DNA of 64,000 bases from Budorcas taxicolor. Taxonomy: Eukaryota > Chordata > Mammalia > Artiodactyla > Bovidae. Of this stretch, positions 10,278 to 22,433 are shown piece by piece. The stretch spans positions 1,612,001-1,676,000 of the forward strand of contig NW_026291482.1 in the NCBI RefSeq assembly GCF_023091745.1, given 5' to 3'. Under the pieces are notes generated by a model. It was given only the letters and a program-made list of their open reading frames with translations. It was not told where the DNA came from and did no database searches. Each line of letters begins with the position of its first letter. Position 1 is the first letter of the stretch. The translations under genes and the position numbers were made by a program.

Positions 10278-11093
10278 GTGATCAGCCTCGAGACGCCTCA
10301 GCGGAAATGGGCCTCATCTCGCCTGGAGGGGAGAACCTCCTGGATTTTCTCGAGTTGCGGCAGGTCTTCTCGAGTTACGACGGGGACCTCAGGGACCCGC
10401 TCTGGTGGCCTCAGGAAAGGCCAGTCCCCATGGAAGTTGCTAGGGGACCTCTCGGGATTCCTCTCCCATCCATGCCGGGGTCTCAGTCCTTGTGTGGAGT
10501 CGGGGCTGGAACCTGAGGATTCCTCTCCAGTGTTGCCATGGACCTTGGGGTGCTTCTGAGTCTCCCCAGGGGAGTCAGGCCTCGTCTCGAGTGGGGGCAT
10601 GCACGTGCGCTTCCCTCCCGAGCTGCAGCAGTAGTGTCACGCTTCCTGTCACGTGGATCAAGGGATCTGTGGCTCTCCCTCGAGGCTGTCCCTCGAGGCT
10701 TTCCCACGAGGCTTTCCCACAGGGCTGTGCCACGTGCCACCTTGGTGTGAGTCGATTCTCGGCGTGAAAGACAAGCCGGTGTAGGGAAAGGAGGTTCCTC
10801 TGGAATGGACTGAGACATCTGGGGGACTCTTGGAACGGTGGCACGACCCTGGAGTTCCTCTCGCCGTTCCTGTTGAGAGGGCCTCCTCTTGAGATGCGAC
10901 GGGAACGCCGGGAACTCTTTCCCGACGAAGCAGGGAAAGGATCCCTCATCTCGAGCTACGAGGCGGAAACGGGGCTCCTCTGGATGTGGGCGGGACCCTC
11001 GTGATTCCTCTCGAGTGGAGACGGGTATGTCGGGGAAATTCTTTATTTGCACCAAGGGTGTGAAGGACCCTTTCGACGTTCCAGAGGTGAAGT
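10278..11093 (+). repeat. Monomer 13, class C, 816 bp
   Basis: CCCATCCATGCC, GCGCTTCCCTCC and GGAACGGTGG. Ends with the GGGGAAATTCTTTATTTG variant. Confidence 0.95.
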
Positions 11094-11882
11094 GTGATCA
11101 GCCTCGAGACGCCTCAGCGGAAATGGGCCTCATCTCGCCTGGAGGGGAGAACCTCCTGGATTTTCTCGAGTTGCGGCAGGTCTTCTCGAGTTACGACGGG
11201 GACCTCAGGGACCCGCTCTGGTGGCCTCAGGAAAGGCCAGTCCCCATGCGAGTTGCTAGGGGACCTCTCGGGATTCCTATCCCGTCCATGCCGGGGCCTC
11301 AGTCCTTGTGTGGAGTCGGGGCCTGAACCTGAGGATTCCTCTCCAGTGTTGCCATGGATCTTGGGGTGCTTCTGAGTCTCCCCAAGGGAGTCAGGCCTCG
11401 TCTCGAGTGGGGGCATGCACGTGCGCTTTCCTCCCGAGCTGCAGCAGTAGTGTCACGCTTCCTGTCACGTGGATCAAGGGATCTGTGGCTTTCCCTCGAG
11501 GCTGTCCCCCAGGGCTGTGCCACGTGCCACCTTGGTGTGAGTCGATCCTCGGCGTGAAAGACGAGCCGGTGAAGGGAAAAGAGGTTCCTCTGGAATGGAC
11601 TGAGACATCTGGGGGACTCTTGGAATGGTGGCACGACCCTGGAGTTCCTCTCGCCGTTCCTGTTGAGAGGGCCTCCTCTTGAGATGCGACGGGAACGCCG
11701 GGAACTCTTCCCGACGAAGCAGGAAAAGGATCCCTCATCTCGAGCTACGAGGCGGAAACGGGGCTCCTCTGGATATGGGCGGGACCCTCGTGATTCCTCT
11801 CGAGTGGAGACGGGTATGTCGGGGAACTTCTTGATTTGCACCAAGGGTGTGAAGGACCCTTTGGAAGTTCCAGAGGGGAGGT
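11094..11882 (+). repeat. Monomer 14, class T, 789 bp, three 13 bp units
   Basis: First of three near-identical -26 bp heads. It has CCTATCCCG and one T lost in the dyad spacer. Confidence 0.95.
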
Positions 11883-12698
11883 GTGATCAGCCTCGAGACG
11901 CCTCAGCGGAAATGGGCCTCATCTCGCCTGGAGGGGAGAACCTCCTGGATTTTCTCGAGTTGCGGCAGGTCTTCTCGAGTTACGACGGGGACCTCAGGGA
12001 CACGCACTGGTGGCCTCAGGAAAGGCCAGTCCCCATGCGAGTTGCTAGGGGACCTCTCGGGATTCCTCTCCCGTTCATGCCGGGGCCTCAATCCTTGTGT
12101 GGAGTCGGGGCTGGAACCTGAGGATTCCTCTCCAGTGTTGCCATGGATCTTGGGGTGCTTCTGAGTCTCCCCAGGGGAGTCAGGCCTCGTCTCGAGTGGG
12201 GGCATGCACGTGCGCTTTCCTCCCGAGCTGCAGCAGTAGTGTCACGCTTCCTGTCACGTGGATCAAGGGATCTGTGGCTTTCCCTCGAGGCTGTCCCTCG
12301 AGGCTTTCCCACGAGGCTTTCCCCCAGGGCTGTGCCACGTGCCACCTTGGTGTGAGTCGATCCTCGGCGTGAAAGACGAGCCGGTGAAGGGAAAAGAGTT
12401 TCCTCTGGAATGGACTGAGACATCTGGGGGACTCTTGGAATGGTGGCACGACCCTGGAGTTCCTCTCGCCGTTCCTGTTGAGAGGGCCTGCTCTTGAGAT
12501 GCGACGGGAACGCCGGGAACTCTTTCCCGACGAAGCAGGGAAAGGATCCCTCATCTCGAGCTACGAGGCGGAAACGGGGCTCCTCTGGATGTGGGCGGGA
12601 CCCTCGTGATTCCTCTCGAGTGGAGACGGGTATGTCGGGGAACTTCTTGATTTGCACCAAGGGTGTGAAGGACCCTTTGGAAGTTCCAGAGGGGAGGT
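11883..12698 (+). repeat. Monomer 15, class T, 816 bp
   Basis: GACACGCACTGG, CCGTTCATGCC and CTCAATCC. Its later part (GAGTTTCCTC, GCCTGCTCTTG) matches monomer 10. Confidence 0.95.
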
Positions 12699-13513
12699 GT
12701 GATCAGCCTCGAGACGCCTCAGCGGAAATGGGCCTCATCTCGCCTGGAGGGGAGAACCTCCTGGATTTTCTCGAGTTGCGGCATGTCTTCTCGAGTTACG
12801 ACGGGGACCTCAGGGACCCGCTCTGGTGGCCTCAGGAAAGGCCAGTCCCCATGCGAGTTGCTAGGGGACCTCTCGGGATTCCTCTCCCGTCCATGCCGGG
12901 CCTCAGTCCTTGTGTGGAGTCTGGGCCGGAACCTGAGGATTCCTCTCCAGTGTTGCCATGGATCTTGGGGTGCTTCTGAGTCTCCCCAGGGGAGTCAGGC
13001 CTCGTCTCGAGTGGGGGCATGCACGAGCGCTTTCCTCCCGAGCTGCAGCAGTAGTGTCACGCTTCCTGTCACGTGGATCAAGGGATCTGTGGCTCTCCCT
13101 CGAGGCTGTCCCTCGAGGCTTTCCCACGAGGCTTTCCCACAGGGCTGTGCCACGTGCCACCTTGGTGTGAGTCGATTCTCGGCGTGAAAGACAAGCCGGT
13201 GTAGGGAAAGGAGGTTCCTCTGGAATGGACTGAGACATCTGGGGGACTCTTGGAATGGTGGCACAACCCTGGAGTTCCTCTCGCCTTTCCTGTTGAGAGG
13301 GCCTCCTCTTGAGATGCGACGGGAACGCCGGGAACTCTTTCCCGACGAAGCAGGGAAAGGATCCCTCATCTCGAGCTACGAGGCGGAAACGGGGCTCCTC
13401 TGGATGTGGTCGGGACCCTCGTGTTTCCTCTCGAGGGGAGACGGGTATGTCGGGGAACTTCTTGATTTGCACCAAGGGTGTGAAGGACCCTTTCGAAGTT
13501 CCAGAGGGGAGGT
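12699..13513 (+). repeat. Monomer 16, class T to class C switch, 815 bp
   Basis: The first part copies monomer 11, including the lost G at GCCGGGCCTC. From GTCTGGGCC on it copies monomer 12. Confidence 0.93.
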
Positions 13514-14329
13514 GTGATCAGCCTCGAGACGCCTCAGCGGAAATGGGCCTCATCTCGCCTGGAGGGGAGAACCTCCTGGATTTTCTCGAGTTGCGGCAGG
13601 TCTTCTCGAGTTACGACGGGGACCTCAGGGACCCGCTCTGGTGGCCTCAGGAAAGGCCAGTCCCCATGGAAGTTGCTAGGGGACCTCTCGGGATTCCTCT
13701 CCCATCCATGCCGGGGTCTCAGTCCTTGTGTGGAGTCGGGGCTGGAACCTGAGGATTCCTCTCCAGTGTTGCCATGGACCTTGGGGTGCTTCTGAGTCTC
13801 CCCAGGGGAGTCAGGCCTCGTCTCGAGTGGGGGCATGCACGTGCGCTTCCCTCCCGAGCTGCAGCAGTAGTGTCACGCTTCCTGTCACGTGGATCAAGGG
13901 ATCTGTGGCTCTCCCTCGAGGCTGTCCCTCGAGGCTTTCCCACGAGGCTTTCCCACAGGGCTGTGCCACGTGCCACCTTGGTGTGAGTCGATTCTCGGCG
14001 TGAAAGACAAGCCGGTGTAGGGAAAGGAGGTTCCTCTGGAATGGACTGAGACATCTGGGGGACTCTTGGAACGGTGGCACGACCCTGGAGTTCCTCTCGC
14101 CGTTCCTGTTGAGAGGGCCTCCTCTTGAGATGCGACGGGAACGCCGGGAACTCTTTCCCGACGAAGCAGGGAAAGGATCCCTCATCTCGAGCTACGAGGC
14201 GGAAACGGGGCTCCTCTGGATGTGGGCGGGACCCTCGTGATTCCTCTCGAGTGGAGACGGGTATGTCGGGGAAATTCTTTATTTGCACCAAGGGTGTGAA
14301 GGACCCTTTCGACGTTCCAGAGGTGAAGT
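13514..14329 (+). repeat. Monomer 17, class C, 816 bp
   Basis: Nearly identical to monomer 13, 3236 bp to the left. Confidence 0.95.
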
Positions 14330-15145
14330 GTGATCAGCCTCGAGACGCCTCAGCGGAAATGGGCCTCATCTCGCCTGGAGGGGAGAACCTCCTGGATTTT
14401 CTCGAGTTGCGGCAGGTCTTCTCGAGTTACGACGGGGACCTCAGGGACCCGCTCTGGTGGCCTCAGGAAAGGCCAGTCCCCATGCGAGTTGCTAGGGGAC
14501 CTCTCGGGATTCCTATCCCGTCCATGCCGGGGCCTCAGTCCTTGTGTGGAGTCGGGGCTGGAACCTGAGGATTCCTCTCCAGTGTTGCCATGGACCTTGG
14601 GGTGCTTCTGAGTCTCCCCAGGGGAGTCAGGCCTCGTCTCGAGTGGGGGCATGCACGTGCGCTTCCCTCCCGAGCTGCAGCAGTAGTGTCACGCTTCCTG
14701 TCACGTGGATCAAGGGATCTGTGGCTTTCCCTCGAGGCTGTCCCTCGAGGCTTTCCCACGAGGCTTTCCCACAGGGCTGTGCCACGTGCCACCTTGGTGT
14801 GAGTCGATTCTCGGCGTGAAAGACAAGCCGGTGTAGGGAAAGGAGGTTCCTCTGGAATGGACTGAGACATCTGGGGGACTCTTGGAACGGTGGCACGACC
14901 CTGGAGTTCCTCTCGCCGTTCCTGTTGAGAGGGCCTCCTCTTGAGATGCGACGGGAACGCCGGGAACTCTTTCCCGACGAAGCAGGGAAAGGATCCCTCA
15001 TCTCGAGCTACGAGGCGGAAACGGGGCTCCTCTGGATGTGGGCGGGACCCTCGTGATTCCTCTCGAGTGGAGACGGGTATGTCGGGGAAATTCTTTATTT
15101 GCACCAAGGGTGTGAAGGACCCTTTCGACGTTCCAGAGGTGAAGT
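14330..15145 (+). repeat. Monomer 18, T/C recombinant, 816 bp
   Basis: Starts like monomer 14 (CCTATCCCG), continues like monomer 13 (GGACCTTGGGG), has the class T first unit but class C GACAAGCCGGTGTAG. It appears to be an extra unit added by unequal exchange. Confidence 0.93.
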
Positions 15146-15934
15146 GTGATCAGCCTCGAGACGCCTCAGCGGAAATGGGCCTCATCTCGCCTGGAGGGGA
15201 GAACCTCCTGGATTTTCTCGAGTTGCGGCAGGTCTTCTCGAGTTACGACGGGGACCTCAGGGACCCGCTCTGGTGGCCTCAGGAAAGGCCAGTCCCCATG
15301 CGAGTTGCTAGGGGACCTCTCGGGATTCCTATCCCGTCCATGCCGGGGCCTCAGTCCTTGTGTGGAGTCGGGGCCTGAACCTGAGGATTCCTCTCCAGTG
15401 TTGCCATGGATCTTGGGGTGCTTCTGAGTCTCCCCAAGGGAGTCAGGCCTCGTCTCGAGTGGGGGCATGCACGTGCGCTTTCCTCCCGAGCTGCAGCAGT
15501 AGTGTCACGCTTCCTGTCACGTGGATCAAGGGATCTGTGGCTTTCCCTCGAGGCTGTCCCCCAGGGCTGTGCCACGTGCCACCTTGGTGTGAGTCGATCC
15601 TCGGCGTGAAAGACGAGCCGGTGAAGGGAAAAGAGGTTCCTCTGGAATGGACTGAGACATCTGGGGGACTCTTGGAATGGTGGCACGACCCTGGAGTTCC
15701 TCTCGCCGTTCCTGTTGAGAGGGCCTCCTCTTGAGATGCGACGGGAACGCCGGGAACTCTTCCCGACGAAGCAGGAAAAGGATCCCTCATCTCGAGCTAC
15801 GAGGCGGAAACGGGGCTCCTCTGGATATGGGCGGGACCCTCGTGATTCCTCTCGAGTGGAGACGGGTATGTCGGGGAACTTCTTGATTTGCACCAAGGGT
15901 GTGAAGGACCCTTTGGAAGTTCCAGAGGGGAGGT
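15146..15934 (+). repeat. Monomer 19, class T, 789 bp, three 13 bp units
   Basis: Near-copy of monomer 14 at 4052 bp. Confidence 0.95.
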
Positions 15935-16750
15935 GTGATCAGCCTCGAGACGCCTCAGCGGAAATGGGCCTCATCTCGCCTGGAGGGGAGAACCTCCTGG
16001 ATTTTCTCGAGTTGCGGCAGGTCTTCTCGAGTTACGACGGGGACCTCAGGGACACGCACTGGTGGCCTCAGGAAAGGCCAGTCCCCATGCGAGTTGCTAG
16101 GGGACCTCTCGGGATTCCTCTCCCGTTCATGCCGGGGCCTCAATCCTTGTGTGGAGTCGGGGCCGGAACCTGAGGATTCCTCTCCAGTGTTGCCATGGAT
16201 CTTGGGGTGCTTCTGAGTCTCCCCAGGGGAGTCAGGCCTCGTCTCGAGTGGGGGCATGCACGTGCGCTTTCCTCCCGAGCTGCAGCAGTAGTGTCACGCT
16301 TCCTGTCACGTGGATCAAGGGATCTGTGGCTTTCCCTCGAGGCTGTCCCTCGAGGCTTTCCCACGAGGCTTTCCCCCAGGGCTGTGCCACGTGCCACCTT
16401 GGTGTGAGTCGATCCTCGGCGTGAAAGACGAGCCGGTGAAGGGAAAAGAGGTTCCTCTGGAATGGACTGAGACATCTGGGGGACTCTTGGAATGGTGGCA
16501 CGACCCTGGAGTTCCTCTCGCCGTTCCTGTTGAGAGGGCCTCCTCTTGAGATGCGACGGGAACGCCGGGAACCCTTTCCCGACGAAGCAGGGAAAGGATC
16601 CCTCATCTCGAGCTACGAGGCGGAAACGGGGCTCCTCTGGATGTGGGCGGGACCCTCGTGATTCCTCTCGAGTGGAGACGGGTATGTCGGGGAACTTCTT
16701 GATTTGCAACAAGGGTGTGAAGGACCCTTTCGAAGTTCCAGAGGGGAGGT
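15935..16750 (+). repeat. Monomer 20, class T, 816 bp
   Basis: Starts as monomer 15, then takes on the TGCAACAAGGG and GGAACCCTTTCC variants seen in monomer 4. Confidence 0.95.
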
Positions 16751-17566
16751 GTGATCAGCCTCCAGACGCCTCAGCGGAAATGGGCCTCATCTCGCCTGGA
16801 GGGGAGAACCTCCTGGATTTTCTCGAGTTGCGGCAGGTCTTCTCGAGTTACGACGGGGACCTCAGGGACCCGCTCTGGTGGCCTCAGGGAAAGCCATTCC
16901 CCATGCGAGTTGCTAGGGGACCTCTCGGGATTCCTCTCCCGTCCATGCCGGGGCCTCAGTCCTTGTGTGGAGTCTGGGCCGGAACCTGAGGATTCCTCTC
17001 CAGTGTTGCCATGGATCTTGGGGTGCTTCTGAGTCTCCCCAGGGGAGTCAGGCCTCGTCTCGAGTGGGGGCATGCACGTGCGCTTCCCTCCCGAGCTGCA
17101 GCAGTAGTGTCACGCTTCCTGTCACGTGGATCAAGGGATCTGTGGCTTTCCCTCGAGGCTGTCCCTCGAGGCTTTCCCACGAGGCTTTCCCACAGGGCTG
17201 TGCCACGTGCCACCTTGGTGGGAGTCGATCCTCGGCGTGAAAGACGAGCCGGTGAAGGGAAAAGAGGTTCCTCTGGAATAGACTGAGACATCTGGGGGAC
17301 TCTTGGAATGGTGGCACGACCCTGGAGTTCCTCTCGCCGTTCCTGTTGAGAGGGCCTCCTCTTGAGATGCGACGGGAACGCCGGGAACTCTTTCCCGACG
17401 AAGCAGGGAAAGGATCCCTCATCTCGAGCTACGAGGCGGAAACGGGGCTCCTCGGGATGTGGGCGGGACCCTCGTGTTTCCTCTCGAGTGGAGACGGGTA
17501 TGTCGGGGAACTTCTTGATTTGCACCAAGGGTGTGAAGGACCCTTTCGAAGTTCCAGAGGGGAGGT
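16751..17566 (+). repeat. Monomer 21, class T, 816 bp
   Basis: CCTCCAGACG, AAGCCATTCCCC, GTGGGAGTCG and GGAATAGACTG. Confidence 0.95.
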
Positions 17567-18382
17567 GTGATCAGCTTCGAGACGCCTCAGTGGAAATGGG
17601 CCTCATCTCGCCTGGAGGGGAGAACCTCCTGGATTTTCTCGAGTTGCGGCAGGTCTTCTAGAGTTACGACGGGGACCTCAGGGACCCGCTCTGGTGGCCT
17701 CAGGAAAGGCCAGTCCCCATGGAAGTTGCTTGGGGACCACTCGGGATTCCTCTCCCGTCCATGCCGGGGCCTCAGTCCTTGTGTGGAGTCGGGGCTGGAA
17801 CCTGAGGATTCCTCTCCAGTGTTGCCATGGATCTTGGGGTGCTTCTGAGTCTCCCCAGGGGAGTCAGGCCTCGTCTCGAGTGGGGGCATGCACGTGCGCT
17901 TCCCTCCCGAGCTGCAGCAGTAGTGTCACGCTTCCTGTCACGTGGATCAAGGGATCTGTGGCTTTCCCTCGAGGCTGTCCCTCGAGGCTTTCCCACGAGG
18001 CTTTCCCACAGGGCTGTGCCACGTGCCACCTTGGTGGGAGTCGATCCTCGGCGTGAAAGACGAGCCGGTGAAGGGAAAAGAGGTTCCTCTGGAATGGACT
18101 GAGACATCTGGGGGACTCTTGGAATGGTGGCACGACCCTGGAGTTCCTCTCGCCGTTCCTGTTGAGAGGGCCTCCTCTTGAGATGCGACGGGAACGCCGG
18201 GAACTCTTTCCCGACGAAGCAGGGAAAGGATCCCTCATCTCGAGCTACGAGGCGGAAACGGGGCTCCTCGGGATGTGGGCGGGACCCTCGTGTTTCCTCT
18301 CGAGTGGAGACGGGTATGTCGGGGAACTTCTTGATTTGCACCAAGGGTGTGAAGGACCCTTTCGAAGTTCCAGAGGGGAGGT
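17567..18382 (+). repeat. Monomer 22, class T, 816 bp
   Basis: GATCAGCTTCGAG, CAGTGGAAAT, CTTCTAGAG, CTTGGGGACCACTCGG and GTGGGAGTCG. Confidence 0.95.
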
Positions 18383-19196
18383 GTGATCAGCTTCGAGACG
18401 CCTCAGCGGAAATGGGCCTCATCTCGCCTGGAGGGGAGAACCTCCTGGATTTTCTCGAGTTGCGGCAGGTCTTCTAGAGTTACGACGGGGACCTCAGGGA
18501 CCCGCTCTGGTGGCCTCAGGAAAGGCCAGTCCCCATGGAAGTTGCTTGGGGACCACTCGGGATTCCTCTCCCGTCCATGCCGGGGCCTCAGTCCTTGTTT
18601 GGAGTCGGGGCTGGAACCTGAGGATTCCTCTCCAGTGTTGCCATGGATCTTGGGGTGCTTCTGAGTCTCCCCAGGGGAGTCAGGCCTCGTCTCGAGTGGG
18701 GGCATGCACGTGCGCTTTCCTCCCGAGCTGCAGCAGTAGTGTCACGCTTCCTGTCACGTGGATCAAGGGATCTGTGGCTCTCCCTCGAGGCTGTCCCTCG
18801 AGTCTTTCCCACGAGGCTTTCCCACAGGGCTGTGCCACATGCCACCTTGGTGTGAGTCGATTCTCGGCGTGAAAGACAAGCCGGTGTAGGGAAAGGAGGT
18901 TCCTCTGGAATGGACTGAGACATCTGGGGGACTCTTGGAACGGTGGCACGACCCTGGAGTTCCTCTCGCCGTTCCTGTTGAGAGGGCCTCCTCTTGAGAT
19001 GCGACGGGAACGCCGGGAACTCTCCCGACGAAGCAGGGAAAGGATCCCTCATCTCGAGCTACGAGGCGGAAACGGGGCTCCTCTGGATGTGGGCGGGACC
19101 CTCGTGATTCCTCTCGAGTGGAGACGGGTATGTCGGGGAACTTCTTGATTTGCACCAAGGGTGTGAAGGACCCTTTCGACGTTCCAGAGGTGAAGT
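18383..19196 (+). repeat. Monomer 23, class C, 814 bp
   Basis: CTTGTTTGGAG is private. The second unit ends CGAGT, E-box 3 reads CACATG, and 2 bp are lost at GAACTCTCCCGACG. Confidence 0.95.
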
Positions 19197-19985
19197 GTGA
19201 TCAGCCTCGAGACGCCTCAGCGGAAATGGGCCTCATCTCGCCTGGAGGGGAGAACCTCCTGGATTTTCTCGAGTTGCGGCAGGTCTTCTCGAGTTACGAC
19301 GGGGACCTCAGGGACCCGCTCTGGTGGCCTCAGGAAAGGCCAGTCCCCATGCGAGTTGCTAGGGGACCTCTCGGGATTCCTATCCCGTCCATGCCGGGGC
19401 CTCAGTCCTTGTGTGGAGTCGGGGCCTGAACCTGAGGATTCCTCTCCAGTGTTGCCATGGATCTTGGGGTGCTTCTGAGTCTCCCCAAGGGAGTCAGGCC
19501 TCGTCTCGAGTGGGGGCATGCACGTGCGCTTTCCTCCCGCGCTGCAGCAGTAGTGTCACGCTTCCTGTCACGTGGATCAAGGGATCTGTGGCTTTCCCTC
19601 AAGGCTGTCCCCCAGGGCTGTGCCACGTGCCACCTTGGTGTGAGTCGATCCTCGGCGTGAAAGACGAGCCGGTGAAGGGAAAAGAGGTTCCTCTGGAATG
19701 GACTGAGACATCTGGGGGACTCTTGGAATGGTGGCACGACCCTGGAGTTCCTCTCGCCGTTCCTGTTGAGAGGGCCTCCTCTTGAGATGCGACGGGAACG
19801 CCGGGAACTCTTCCCGACGAAGCAGGAAAAGGATCCCTCATCTCGAGCTACGAGGCGGAAACGGGGCTCCTCTGGATATGGGCGGGACCCTCGTGATTCC
19901 TCTCGAGTGGAGACGGGTATGTCGGGGAACTTCTTGATTTGCACCAAGGGTGTGAAGGACCCTTTGGAAGTTCCAGAGGGGAGGT
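19197..19985 (+). repeat. Monomer 24, class T, 789 bp, three 13 bp units
   Basis: Near-copy of monomer 19, with CCCGCGCTGC and a first unit GCTTTCCCTCAAG. Confidence 0.95.
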
Positions 19986-20801
19986 GTGATCAGCCTCGAG
20001 ACGCCTCAGCGGAAATGGGCCTCATCTCGCCTGGAGGGGAGAACCTCCTGGATTTTCTCGAGTTGCGGCAGGTCTTCTCGAGTTACGACGGGGACCTCAG
20101 GGACACGCACTGGTGGCCTCAGGAAAGGCCAGTCCCCATGCGAGTTGCTAGGGGACCTCTCGGGATTCCTCTCCCGTTCATGCCGGGGCCTCAGTCCTTG
20201 TGTGGAGTCGGGGACGGAACCTGAGGATTCCTCTCCAGTGTTGCCATGGATCTTGGGGTGCTTCTGAGTCTCCCCAGGGGAGTCAGGCCTCGTCTCGAGT
20301 GGGGGCATGCACGTGCGCTTTCCTCCCGAGCTGCAGCAGTAGTGTCACGCTTCCTGTCACGTGGATCAAGGGATCTGTGGCTTTCCCTCGAGGCTGTCCC
20401 TCGAGGCTTTCCCACGAGGCTTTCCCCCAGGGCTGTGCCACGTGCCACCTTGGTGTGAGTCGATCCTCGGCGTGAAAGACGAGCCGGTGAAGGGAAAAGA
20501 GGTTCCTCTGGAATGGACTGAGACATCTGGGGGACTCTTGGAATGGTGGCACGACCCTGGAGTTCCTCTCGCCGTTCCTGTTGAGAGGGCCTCCTCTTGA
20601 GATGCGACGGGAACGCCGGGAACCCTTTCCCGACGAAGCAGGGAAAGGATCCCTCATCTCGAGCTACGAGGCGGACACGGGGCTCCTCTGGATGTGGGCG
20701 GGACCCTCGTGATTCCTCTCGAGTGGAGACGGGTATGTCGGGGAACTTCTTGATTTGCAACAAGGGTGTGAAGGACCCTTTCGAAGTTCCAGAGGGGAGG
20801 T
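19986..20801 (+). repeat. Monomer 25, class T, 816 bp
   Basis: Near-copy of monomer 20, with GTCGGGGACGG and GCGGACACGGG; the latter changes the CENP-B-like half site. Confidence 0.95.
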
Positions 20802-21617
20802 GTGATCAGCCTCGAGACGCCTCAGCGGAAATGGGCCTCATCTCGCCTGGAGGGGAGAACCTCCTGGATTTTCTCGAGTTGCGGCAGGTCTTCTAGAGTT
20901 ACGACGGGGACCTCAGGGACCCGCTCTGGTGGCCTCAGGAAAGGCCAGTCCCCATGCGAGTTGCTAGGGGACCTCTCGGGATTCCTCTCCCGTCCATGCC
21001 GGGGCCTCAGTCCTTGTGTGGAGTCGGGGCCGGAACCTGAGGATTCCTCTCCAGTGTTGCCATGGATCTTGGGGTGCTTCTGAGTCTCCCCAGGGGAGTC
21101 AGGCCTCGTCTCGAGTGGGGGCATGCACGTGCGCTTTCCTCCCGAGCTGCAGCAGTAGTGTCACGCTTCCTGTCACGTGGATCAAGGGATCTGTGGCTTT
21201 CCCTCGAGGCTGTCCCTCGAGGCTTTCCCACGAGGCTTTCCCACAGGGCTGTGCCACGTGCCACCTTGGTGTGAGTCGATCCTCGGCGTGAAAGACGAGC
21301 CGGTGAAGGGAAAAGAGGTTCCTCTGGAATGGACTGAGACATCTGGGGGACTCTTGGAATGGTGGCACGACCCTGGAGTTCCTCTCGCCATTCCTGTTGA
21401 GAGGGCCTCCTCTTGAGATGCGACGGGAACGCCGGGAACTCTTTCCCGACGAAGCAGGGAAAGGATCCCTCATCTCGAGCTACGAGGCGGAAACGGGGCT
21501 CCTCTGGATGTGGGCGGGACCCTCGTGATTCCTCTCGAGTGGAGACGGGTATGTCGGGGAACTTCTTGATTTGCACCAAGGGTGTGAAGGAGCCTTTCGA
21601 AGTTCCAGAGGGGAGGT
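20802..21617 (+). repeat. Monomer 26, class T, 816 bp
   Basis: CTTCTAGAG at 20891, CGCCATTCCTG at 21387, and GAAGGAGCC near the end. Confidence 0.95.
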
Positions 21618-22433
21618 GTGATCAGCCTCGAGACGCCTCAGCGGAAATGGGCCTCATCTCGCCTGGAGGGGAGAACCTCCTGGATTTTCTCGAGTTGCGG
21701 CAGGTCTTCTCGAGTTACGACGGGGACCTCAGGGACCCGCTCTGGTGGCCTCAGGGAAAGCCATTCCCCATGCGAGTTGCTAGGGGACCTCTCGGGATTC
21801 CTCTCCCGTCCATGCCGGGGCCTCAGTCCTTGTGTGGAGTCTGGGCCGGAACCTGAGGATTCCTCTCCAGTGTTGCCATGGATCTTGGGGTGCTTCTGAG
21901 TCTCCCCAGGGGAGTCAGGCCTCGTCTCGAGTGGGGGCATGCACGTGCGCTTCCCTCCCGAGCTGCAGCAGTAGTGTCACGCTTCCTGTCACGTGGATCA
22001 AGGGATCTGTGGCTTTCCCTCGAGGCTGTCCCTCGAGGCTTTCCCACGAGGCTTTCCCACAGGGCTGTGCCACGTGCCACCTTGGTGGGAGTCGATCCTC
22101 GGCGTGAAAGACGAGCCGGTGAAGGGAAAAGAGGTTCCTCTGGAATGGACTGAGACATCTGGGGGACTCTTGGAATGGTGGCACGACCCTGGAGTTCCTC
22201 TCGCCGTTCCTGTTGAGAGGGCCTCCTCTTGAGATGCGACGGGAACGCCGGGAACTCTTTCCCGACGAAGCAGGGAAAGGATCCCTCATCTCGAGCTACG
22301 AGGCGGAAACGGGGCTCCTCGGGATGTGGGCGGGACCCTCGTGTTTCCTCTCGAGTGGAGACGGGTATGTCGGGGAACTTCTTGATTTGCACCAAGGGTG
22401 TGAAGGACCCTTTCGAAGTTCCAGAGGGGAGGT
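21618..22433 (+). repeat. Monomer 27, class T, 816 bp
   Basis: Near-copy of monomer 21 from AAGCCATTCCCC on. Confidence 0.95.

Larger units (their letters stand above)
9667..14556 (+). repeat. Block of about 1.65 kb repeated at 3236 bp
   Basis: About 9667-11320 and 12903-14556 match at an offset of 3236 bp (four monomers). They differ at very few bases, such as GGGCATGTC at 10208 against GGGTATGTC at 13444. The match stops where 11323 reads GGGGCCTGAACC and 14559 reads GGGGCTGGAACC. Confidence 0.85.
11094..20801 (+). repeat. Recurring head dimer (-26 monomer plus full monomer), three copies
   Basis: The pairs 11094-12698, 15146-16750 and 19197-20801 start with a three-unit 789 bp monomer and continue with a full monomer. 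Starts are 4052 and 4051 bp apart. They share CCTATCCCG, the tract GCTGTCCCCCAGG, GCAGGAAAAGG, GACACGCACTGG and CCGTTCATGCC. The monomers between the heads vary, so this is a 5-monomer period with an unstable tail. Confidence 0.88.
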
